Assembly: GCF_954871325.1 (NCBI RefSeq)
Contig: NC_088778.1
Span: 32,872,730-32,936,729 of the forward strand
From: Gordionus sp. m RMFG-2023
Taxonomy: Eukaryota; Nematomorpha; Gordioida; Chordodea; Parachordodidae
Direction of reading: 5' to 3'
Length of the DNA stretch: 64,000 nt
Shown: positions 35,901 through 47,900 of the stretch, one piece after another
Position numbering within the stretch: position 1 is the stretch's first letter
How the letters are laid out: each line of letters opens with the position of its first letter
Program-made: the position numbers and the translations under genes
Notes under the pieces: model-generated
Database searches by the model: none
The model's input: the letters and a program-made list of their open reading frames with translations, nothing else
Told to the model about the DNA's origin: nothing

Positions 35901-38900
35901 GGCTTAGCGGGGAGTTGTTTCAAAGAATCTTCGTGTTTAACCTTGCTCTTGGGCGGAACGGGAAAAGGGTTAGAAGAAATATGCGAATTCGATTGATCAA
36001 AGCATTGGTTGGTGCAAAAGAAGCATGGCTAAATTGTTATTTTTTTTAAAAAAAATATATTTTCATTTACGAAAATTTCTAAATTGTAATCGATTTTGAA
36101 GAATAAATTGGTTCGCTCCGGATATATTAATTTTTGGGTATATTCAAAATGGAGGTTGGCCTAGAGAGAGAAATATCGCGCCACAATCTTGATTTCATTT
36201 AGTTCCCAAATAATTCCCGCGAACACTTTTTGTAAAATTAACAAGATAGGAAACCTTAAAAAAAGCTGGAACTGAGCAAGATCCTAAATAAACTGCTAAA
36301 AGAATGACGACTTTTAGTCTTAGGGATCTAAACCAGAAAAAATAATTTGTCGAGTTTACGGGTCCGGGTTAGAAACGGGCTGCGTGGAAATCGATGACAT
36401 ACAATAATAATACCTAGACTGACGATGCGTTCATTAAAAGTGTAGATGAATGAAAACAGCTGGGGACACCATTTTGATTACATCATATCATTATTTAAAA
36501 AAATTTAAACGAGGGGCCAATCAATTCCCTATGTCTGGCGCAAACTTTATTAAAGAATTGCCGGATCTTCGAGATAATAAGGAAGCAAAGTTATCAATTT
36601 AATAGTAGATTTTAACAATGAGAATAATTACTATATGGGTTACCAAAATGGCGGGTCCAGCTGATTTGTATTCAACGATGCTTCCAAATGCATTATTATG
36701 AATGCATCGTCATTCTAGGTATTATTATATGTCATTGGTGGAATACGAATCCCAATGCCCCCGGCAATTTATATCCCGAATTTATTTGCAAGAATAAAAA
36801 TAATCATTCAATCATCCGTTAAAATTTTTTTTTTAAATAATCTATAAATCATCTATTTTTTTCAAAAAATAAAAAAATAGTTTCAATTAAATTAAAAAAA
36901 ATTAATGTCACAGATTAATTAAAAAAATTTTCTTTAGCTAAAACCCATAACTTGTTCTGAAGACAGAGTCTAGAAAAAAAAATTCAGAACTAGAATCTAA
37001 GACCAACAGAGTTTCTCGATTCTGGTAATTGTCCCTGGAGCAACTTTCCCCATAGCTCCGGAACACAGTTTGATGGACCCGAACTGGGATGACGAGAACC
37101 ATGATGGAGATATAAAATAATAAATCAAGCAGCTAATAAACCGCGAAAGATATTAATTAAGTAAAAAGGGTGTTTACATGTGCCATGGATATAGTATGCA
37201 AATTTTAGGATGAAAATCGAACTTTTTTAAAATTAATTTGATATATATGTATATATATCTTTCTTTCTCTTTATTTATTAATTTCTTTCCTTCTTTTTCT
37301 TTCTTTCTTATGAAATGTTGAATCTTTAACCCAAATTTGTATATTATATCATACATCAGGCATGTGATAATAATAAATGAGGCGGCATTAATATAAAAAG
37401 TAAACTAAATGACTCCACGTGTAAAGTATAGTAAAAAATATTACATTGAATTAGTTTAATATATTATCTGCAAAAATTTGTTTTATTCCACATTTCCCCT
37501 GTAAAAAAAAATCTTCCTGATAACTCTCGATTTTATAGATTATAGTTTTTAAAAAAATGATTAATTAATTTTACCGCCGACAGGCGATCGTAAGCGCTCA
37601 AAGCGACGAGCACCCCCTGGCGTTCTGCCACTTTACCGAAAGATACGTCCGGGAGGGTAACGGCGCAAATCACGTGACACCAGCTATTCCCGTCTAAAGT
37701 AGAGGTCAGGGCGCCGCCCCTCAACCCGCAAAGGCTACACGAGGGAAGATTATTTGGTAAAGACGCGCACGCGCGACAAGTCCAAAAAGTAAGGTCCTGA
37801 GGTAGAGCGGACAGTTGGATGCCATAGCAAACTTGAAAATGATAAAATATAAAATTTTTATTTCAATCATTTATAATTTAATGAAATATATGTGAAGATT
37901 GTTAGGTGGGGGGTGGGGTGTAAACATTTTCAATCAGCATTTAGGAATAGATGACAATTTAAAAGTTGCGAATTTAATGGATGGGGGAATAAATTTAAAT
38001 AATGCCAATCAAATATTCCCCCCCCCCATTTGTCATAATTCACTAAAACTATTTTAAAAATAATTTGAAGAGTGCAACTTACAAGCATGAACAGAAACGG
38101 CGCATATTCTACACTTCAGCAGACGATCGTCTCCTTCCTTCGCCTCAATGGCTTTTTTGTTGAAATAGTCTGCTTCCCTTTTATCGTCTGCCTCTCCTTT
38201 AATATTCTCCGCCTTCGTTATTCCTCTTTCGTGGATGAAATGATCCGCTCCGGCGATTGCTGCCTCATCTTCACCACTCAGGCAGCCGCCATCTTGAATT
38301 TGTCTGGTGTCGAAACAAACTTCCGGTAATAAAATAGGGGCCCGATCTGGCGGATGGGTATTATTCTTGTTCCCGTCATCGGGCAACGCCGTATCGTAAT
38401 AACTGTTGCGGGAGGTTAAAGGAACCTTATTTTTATCGTCAGCGTTATTTGCGGACAATATTTTAGGTGCAGGTTCTGGATGTTCCTCTTCTTCCAGCAT
38501 GAACTTAAGATCGGAAGATCGCGTTTCGCCTCGTACCACTATTTCCTTTTTGGCCTTCGGTAAAATGACAAAATAAATAAATGAGAAAATTTGGGGTATG
38601 AATTGATTTTGCGGGAATTTCCCGACATGTGTGTATTAGTTATATATATGTGACATTCTGCTTTAAGAATTTCTAACAATAAAGAATTGCCTGAAAAACT
38701 CAAAGTGATATTACTTTAAAGTTTTCGAAATGTTATAATAGAAAAAATGGTGGAAAATAAAAATGCAATGATAATATATTCGATTTAAAAAAAATAACTG
38801 GATAAATAACTTTCCCAAAATCCTTGTCAGGCGCGACTCCGAGTCCCGCGAAAAGACCTACTTTGCCATCATTACCATTCACTTTCCCGCCACTCGAAGC

Positions 38901-41900
38901 ATTGAGTCCTCCGAAGCTGCTCGATAGAACGTCATCGGCGATTAAGGTCTCCTTGAATTGGTGATACCTAGAGATATCCATGGGCTTAAGCAATTGACAA
39001 ATGGAACACCAGGCCCCTCCCCTGGCAAACCAGGTGTTGAACCGTCGAAGTTGCGCCATATCGTTGTTACTTTCGTCCAATTTTCCCTCGAGAATTTCGT
39101 CGGGTGTGTCAGCGGGTGGAGTGCTATTTTGATTGATAAGGGATAGATGTTTTATATAACAAATACTTTTTTTTAACAAATGTCATAAAGGAGAACTGAT
39201 TGGGTTTTAAACATACGCATGTGCAGTTACTTTTTTTTTAAAAAAAGGATAACTCACAATTTTATTTATTCCCAATAAAGAATCGTTATTTTTGTGACAG
39301 TTTTCTATTATAATCTTTAAAAAAAAATTAATTTGTAACCTTTCAAAGTAAGGTTTCCAAAGGATGGGATGAGCCAGGGTGGCGGCCCTGTATAAAATGG
39401 CATCATCTCTAAGCTTGTAGGATTTGGTTATATCCGGCATACTATACTCGATTTTTTCTAAATAGTGGGTTCAATAAATAAATATATATTACCGGAAATG
39501 GGGATACGAAACCGGATGAAATATAAAAATCAAAACCAAACCAAAACTTTCTCAAAATTTCTAGGAATCTCAACTAAAACATGAGTACAATTGATTTATA
39601 TGTATATTGAATAAATAAAAATTTGAATTGCTTATAATTAACAAGGAATAGGCACTCCTTAGAAACAAATAGAAGAACCGGAAATAACAGAATTTCCGGG
39701 AACCGAAATCAAAGCGCCCTTTTATAAAGTAAAATATCTAAAAACCGGAAACGCATTTTATTTCGGGTTTCCAAGCTTTTGATTTTTCATCTTTCATTTT
39801 TAATTACTAAAATATCCTAGCAATAAAAATATTTAACGGGCGGGCTTGTGGTCTAAAAATCCGCCCATTGCAGACCTCTAGAAACTCAAAAAGAGGGAAA
39901 ATATTCCTCCACCCCCGCCCCCCCCCCATTCTCCGAAATATTCTTATTTAAACTCTATACCGACTTACAGTGTTGTTGTATTTATTACCAATCGAACTAA
40001 AAAATTGAATTAAAACTACACAGGATTAGAATTAAAAAAAATGGTGTTCAAAAACGTTCCCCATTTCTAACTAGTCTAGGTCACCACGAAACCTATTCAA
40101 TAATGTATGGTATCTGTGCACCTAATTGAGAAGAGAAATCTTTAGTAAAACTAAGGGATATTCTTAAAATATGCTTGATGCCTAAAACTGATACTGTATA
40201 AATATAAAGGGGGGGGGGAATTTGCGACATCCAAATATACCTCAATTTTGCTTCGAAGACTAAAAAAATACATCTAGCGATTAACCGCTCAATTGGGCAT
40301 AAGCTAGATCATTCTTTACGAGATAGGTTCGTTGCAGGGCTGGAGGTCTAAAAGGTTCCCTGTGGTCTGGCTCAGGATCACCGTCTCCTCGACGGGATGT
40401 AAAAACCACCTAAAGTGGGTTGATGTCAGGAACCTTGCTACAAAATTTCCTAACGATTAAATCAGAGGGACAGCTAACTGACCAACCTGGGAATCGCCAA
40501 TAGGCTGAGAAGTTGATTATCTCATTGATATTATCACATAAAAATTCTAGTTTTTTTTTAAAAACCATTTTAATCTTTTACAAAGAATCTCGCCACAAGA
40601 TCGATCATAATAAGAAAAATAAATAAATTTCTTATAAGCGCGCACGAATTGAGCGCTCACGTTTTTCCGCAATTTTTAAATATTATCTTAAAAAACGTAA
40701 CGCGTCCCTTGTTTAAATCGAGGTTGTCTTTTTTTTATTAATCATCCGTCGATTTCAAAATTTTGAATAAGTTTCTAAAAAAAAGAAGAAGATATTTATC
40801 GTTTGAAAATTATATTATCGTCTGCGTTCTTATTTTCTTCAATTTCTAAAAATATTCCTTCTTTTTTTTTTAGGATTATAAGTAAGTTATTTATAATTAC
40901 ATTTTTATATAATATTTTACGAAACGGGGAATAATTAAAAGTATCGAAAAAGCACAGCTGTTAGAGTTTTTTTTTTTTAAATGGTTGCTAAAGCCAAACG
41001 GTAATTTTACCGATTTGCAACTAGTGTTGTCTTTAATTTCTAAATATTCCTTCTTTTTTTGCAGGATTATAAGTAAGTTATTTATAATTACATTTTTATA
41101 TAATATTTACGAAACGAGGAATAATTAAAAGTATCGAAAAAGCACAGCTGTTAGAGTTTTTTTTAAAAAATGGTAGCTAAAGCCAAACGGTAATTTTACC
41201 GATTTGCAACTAGTGTTGTTAAAACGGCTCGATTTAAGCCGATTTGTAAAAACCGGCAAATCAACATTATAGCCAAGAAAATATCGCCCTAAGCGTCGAG
41301 ATTTCGCCAACAGATGTTCAATCCTAACGTGCCATCTGTGAGCAAAATCTTTAGGCTTGCGTAGTAATATTTTTTTTCTGGACAAAATAATTGAGTTAGC
41401 CGTTCAGCAAACACCAGCTGGCGCGCAATAATAATAACGTTCTTTACCGGTGTCCGGCTTCGCAGGCGCGTTGGGGACTTTTAACTTGGGTTTACTAAAC
41501 ACTATTTTACTGCTGTTAGATAACGCGTGCGGAAGGTCGGGCGTTTCGACAAAATTTTCGGCCGGAAAACACACGTGCCTGACAGGAACGGGAGATTTAT
41601 CTTTCCTATATATGAAATTTTTATTCAACATTTACATTTACAAAATAGTTTTAAAAAATGATTATCTATTTAAGCCAACCAAAAAGAATTTAAAAGAAGA
41701 TATCAATCAATTTTGTTCATCTTTCAAGAATCCGCTTCATCACTTGTAGCATCTACCATAAATTGAAGAAATAATCCTAAATGATCCAAAGGTTCCAAGA
41801 AGAAGAAAAACGAAACTCCTTCGGGATAAATCTTTCTCCCCAAAAGATCTCAGGACAGGATCGGACAATTGGCGCCAAATATTTTTATGGGCCTGGGGTC

Positions 41901-44900
41901 GAGCCTAGGGTTTGCTATTTTATTTAAATCTTAGGAAATTGGGAAAAATTTAAGACTTCTTTCCTTCCTTTAAAAAAAAAAATTATTAACGGAACTTGGA
42001 CGGTAAAAATGTACAAAATTATTTCTAGCGAGTTAGGGTTGGGTTAAAAAAAAAAAACAATCTCAAAATAAAAACTTTTTAGCTTTGATTTCCTTTTCGC
42101 CAGCACGGGATTCGATCTGCCCAGTTGGAATATGGCCACCATCGATCGCGAACATCTTCCTTTTGGTCGGCGATTTCGGTACCCTATTTTTAACCTCACT
42201 TTTGGCGTTGGCGACGATGTCGCCCGCATCTTCTTGGTCATCATTTTGCCGCTTGGAGGAGGGGCCGAACCCCGATTTGAGATCTTGATTGTCCACGGTC
42301 TTCATATTTATATTCGATTTATATCATTATTTCCGTACCTCGACACGCGTTTACACGTTATCAGATATAATAATTAAATCTCGCATTAAAGGACCTTAAT
42401 TAAACCCGTCATGTTCAAGCTCGTAATTAGGGTGAGGCGGAAAAATAATTGGCCGGAAGTGAAAAAAAAATCTCTAATAATGATTCTTACAATATAATTC
42501 TCCCTGAATCGATTTTTTTGAGGATTTTTATTTTTCGTGGATATATATTTATAGGGAATTTTTTTTCCCGGGAATTATCTTCCTAGATTCCGGCGGCTGA
42601 AAAATTTCAAAAATCGAATATACATCATTTACACTTGGTTTTTCTCTTATTTTTATTTTTTTCTAAAAAAATGGCCTCTCAAGGAATACGTCTTCATTGT
42701 AATAGCAGTTTCAGGTTAACTAAACCCTCCGCGTTTAAGCTGGCGATAAGCGATAGATCATTTCGCCAAAGTATAATAAGACCTCGTTTATTTTTCTAAA
42801 TCGGAATCACGTGGGTCTATTGGACCTGTGATCAACGCAAACCGACTAGACCACAGACGATATAATAAAGCATCCATTTTGTTTCTTCATTATTTGACGT
42901 TTCTAAACGTTGCTTTGGTAAAATTTATTAAAATCGTGAAAAAAAAACAGTGCTAGCGTGGTGTATTAGCCCCACTTTTACATGCATAGACCATTTGCTA
43001 AAGGATGCCCTTCATCCCAAAAATATCTCAAAAACACCAAACAAAACACTAACAACATTTTTAGACGTATTCTTAGCCCGCAAATATAGACCGCAGAGAT
43101 TTACTTACCAATTTCTTAATCAAACTCTTTTCTAAGTGCTGTTAAATAGTCGAGTTTATTCGACTCTGAACTCAGCTGACTCCTGAGCCGATTTTATATA
43201 TATAATTGCTAATAAATGTCTATCACATTTATTCAATCTAATAGTAATCTTATTGGGTAAATCCATCCAATGATATATTAAAAATATTTCATGTCGCATT
43301 TTTTTTATATATATATTTCGCGAAAAAGTGAAAGTGCTAGAACACCCGGAAGTTGGAATCGAACTAGCGAATCGCCACCGAATATTTTAAGTGAACATTT
43401 ATGCAGCTCAGCGCCATGCCCTTACCGATATATCGCGATGCCCTCACGTGATTTTAAATTTTATTGTTATTTTATTTACAAAAGTTGTCTTTTTTTTTGA
43501 CCCTACAATAATATATATGACCAATATAGGTGTCAATCGATAGCTAATAAAAATATTTGTCCAATAGGAGGTCAACCGACTCCTCTCTCCCTTAATGGGA
43601 GAGTCCGGTCCCAATGGATCGGCAATAAAAAAAAATTAAATCTCTCTTATATTTGTATAATTTCGGGATCGAGCTGAAAATTCGGGTCGGGCCGGACCGG
43701 GTTTGATAAATTAGGCCAGATTTAGATCATTATTTTTCATTTAGCCAAATATTAAATTTTCTAAAGTAATTCTGATTTTGGGAATTCAAATTAGTCAAGA
43801 AACAATATTTTTCTGACTTTATATATATAGATATTATATAATTATTTATCAAAAAAATATTTCTAATTTAAATAGTTATTTATTTTTATTATTTTAGTAA
43901 TTTGGAGAAAAAAAAATTATTTACTAAATCATGATAAAAAAGAAATAAGTATAAAATAAAACGTTATAAAGTGCGTAAAAATTGAACGTTTCAAAAGTTA
44001 AAAGATACTTTTTAAATGGATCTAGATACAGATACATCGTTAAAATATATCTAGATACAGATTTTAATCAAAAATCTATCTAGATACAGATACCACATTT
44101 TTATATCTAGATACAGGATCCTTTAACAACTCTGCAAAACGCAGATAAAAAAAACGTAAAAGCAGCTCAGATTGGGTTGTAAATTTTACGACCGAGAAAA
44201 TTAGCAACACTGAAAATGGATCAATTTGGGCAATTTTTTTAAAGATAACGTAAGTTCAATATTTTTCATCATATACGCTTCACGATTTTACTCGTAGATA
44301 GCATAGCACAAAGGTTTGCCAATGCTTATGCAATTTATTTCTGGGTAAAATATTTAGTCAGCTAGACACTAGTTTGGACATCTACTTTTTGCTTCCTTCC
44401 AATATTATAAGATATGGGAAAGTGGGCAAAGCAACATGATTGGTTAAAAAAAAGGTGCTTTCAAATTCAAAATTTCTTTAGGTATTTTTTTATTCGATTT
44501 AAATTTTAAATTAAACGACTCGAGTTCACAAATTATATACAGAAAAACGGGTTTTTACTAAACTCGGGAGTAGGCTTCAGAAGTCTTCCAGGGAGTCGGT
44601 TCAGTTTTCTAACGCAAACAAATGACTTTAACAATTAAAAATTATGGGACAATCTCCTAACTTTTGCCAATAAATGCCTTCCTTACCCCTCCCAAATTCA
44701 ATAATATTTCTCATGTTTGATCGCATTACAGAATTCGAAACATTTCGCCTTCTTCCTCATTAGCTAAGTATAATACTTTTCAGTTTAAACAAATTAATGA
44801 ATAGTATATATATATATATATATATATATAAGTTTAATGAGGAAAAAAAAATATCTATACCTTTTTGGGTTAAATAAAATTATTTTTCCGCGAAATTCTA

Positions 44901-47900
44901 ATATCAATCACCTAACTTGCGCCGACCCCAAACAAGGCTTGATAAGCCATGAGAACAAAGCAAAATTAAAAAAATATAAAAACCCATTTTAGCTTCCCTT
45001 TTTTTGAATCAACCTATCAGCCATCAAGACTTTTTTTCTGAGACTCAAGGCTACGTCCAATCTTCTTTTTTTAAAAAATGTCTCGAGCTGAGAGATTTAC
45101 TGTCACTTACTCTAATGTCAATAATATTTCGTGTCATTTTAGTGTCACCAAAATATGGTGAACTAACAGTGAGAAAAATATTTCGCCGTATGTAATATTT
45201 CTCTTCTCTTTTTTATTGGATAATAAAAATTATAAAAAATTTTGACTTACGTAGCATGTATTATGAGCGCCTTCCGGACAAGACGGGTGTCTCTTGGACC
45301 GCTTGAGGGTTAACTTTAGGTCCCCTCCGTTAAGTCCTAAACTTTCTAAACGCGATAATAAGTTTGTTTGTTTTTTTTAAAAAAAAATAAGTCTTTCAAA
45401 TATATGTACAATTTTTTAGTATGATGCTCACACATGCTAAACAAATGAATTTGCACCCAAGTAATTCTTGTATCTTATAATACTTAAAATCGTTTTTAAT
45501 TTTAAAATAGCTCTATCTAATCCCCCCTTATTACTTAGTTCTAAATGGGGTATATTGATCATACCCTTAATTTTCTCATCTCATTCGTTATACTGAGACG
45601 ACATAAATAAGATATGGTAGATAATATTAATTATTAATGGTTCTAATTAAAGCATTATCATTTATTATACTTCAGATACATTAAGAATATCTTCAGATAC
45701 ATTAAGAATATGATAATGTGAATAAATGATAGATTCTTCTTCCATATCATGAATCTTTTATCACTTGTTTTTTTAAAAAATAATTCTCCTTACCCAGGGT
45801 AATAATTATTTATTATTATTATTTTAAATGGCGATTTTCGTTAAAAAAAAATTAACATACAAAAAGTGCATAAATATGCAAAACGTTACATATAGACAAT
45901 CTTAATTCGCATTTATATTAATGCGCGAAATCTGGTCCCATCCGCCAAATATAGTTTCAAGAGTGCACCGCGATATCCAATACCGTGTTTAACAGCTGTT
46001 TTTGTTAATTTAACTGATCGTGTTCAAGGCAACAAACATAATATCAACCACCGAGACAAACAATTCGATCATTTAAATGTTGTGTCCATAAAAAAGGGCT
46101 AATAGTGTTAAATTTATACCAAAATTCTCAAAAAATAAGGGAAATCGAAATGGCGCGCCAGCAGCTGATTTGTATTAAACGATGCTTTGTTGAGCATCTT
46201 GAGTGAATGAACGTATGGTCTGTCTAAGTAAATATTATCGTGCCATTGTTTTAATAAAGCCTTGAGCACTCCGGAACTCCCACATAAACCGTTTACCAAG
46301 TCCAATAAAAAGTTCAAAAAAACTAGTTTCTAGGAGACTTTCAATCTAAATATCTATCAAATCTTCCGCATGTTAGAATTTTAACTTATAGGCCAAGGTG
46401 TAAAAAGGATGGTTAGATTCTTATATCACATCCTCCCCAACCCCCTAACCATTTAAAGCGGCAATAAAATTTTAACCGATTAATTTGGCCTTTATTTTAT
46501 GTACATGTTAGCGGGCAATGTGTTATTCCCAACTTTTAAAATCGATTTTTGAGCGCGTTATTTCAAATTTAAAAATTCTAATTTTAGACCAGAAATGTAT
46601 TCCAGCCATGTTTCGAATATTTATCACCTGAATTGTAGACATTTTAGCCGTTATTAACCTTTGAATCATTTATAATTTGCATTAAAATAATCTACGGAAA
46701 AACTAATATAAATTAAATCAAGTTCAAAAGGTTCGTGGCAAAAATTGTCTGAAATTCTTAGGATTCTCAAACATGCTGGAATTCATTTCCGACAAAATCG
46801 GATTTCCAAATCTAATGAAACGCTCTCAAGAAACATGATTTAAAGTTGGAAAAAAAAATAACTACATTGACGCTAACATATATTTAAATTTTCTCTCATT
46901 TTCGTCATTAAAAAAAATATATTTTTTAAAAAAAAACCTTTGATTGTCCTATCGTCGGCTTGACCACCGAGATAACCGATTTTGGCGTGGAACATGGGCA
47001 GAATTTCGGCGTAAAGCTGGGCTATGTAGGCGTCGTAAGCCGGTTGGTCCTCTGGGTGGGGCCCGGTGTCTAGACCGGCTTTCCACAGGGCGTACCGCTC
47101 GGGCTGGTACTTTCTGACGAATGAGTCCATGCCTATGCGAACCATGTCGGAACTGCAAGAACACTTAAAGAACGCATGATATAATGAGTTAAAAAAATTT
47201 GGCGTTTTATTCGTTTCACATCGGTTCTTTCAAAGTAAAAAAAAAAATGTTTATCATTTTATTTTTATGATTGAAATTCTGTCTCGACATCAATCTACCT
47301 CCAAAAAGAAAGGTGACATACGTGTGTATCACGCATTAAAAAAATATGATTTATGATTATAATTCTTGGGTTCGGGGAAAGCATACCGATGCCAAATATC
47401 TACAAGATACTTTTGCGGACTATATACCTATACATTTATCTATGGACGTTACAATGCTAAATAACTGTATGGGATTATTATTCCGATTGAATATAGTGAA
47501 TGGGCCACACCATTGGTTCCAGTAAAATTTTTTATTGATAATCGTTTCTAAAAAGGGGGGGGGCGGTGGTATAAGTGCGTCAATGAGTATTCGCACACAT
47601 ACACGCACTAACACAAATAAAAAAGAGATTTTTCCTTCTCAAAAAAAAAAATGGGGTTTTATCCATTTTTTAAAAAACAAAAATGGTGGCAGCTTCGAGA
47701 ACCTTCGGACGAAATAAATGAGAATGGGACAATATCATATAATAATACCTAGGACGATGCATTCATTTAAAAGTGTACATCAACGAAAACAGCTGGGGAC
47801 GCAATTTTTACCCATGTCATTATTTAAAATATTTTAACGAGAGACCAATTTGCTCCTATATCTGACGCAAACTTTATTAAAGAATAGCCCGGTCATCGAG

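Noticed and set aside
38072-38329. Plus-strand ORF opposite KDM4 exon 12
   Set aside because: Antisense shadow; the minus-strand reading carries the family cysteines.
46949-47164. Arg/His/Pro-rich ORF overlapping KDM4 exon 6
   Set aside because: It is the shifted frame of the exon that encodes [16 protein letters not shown].
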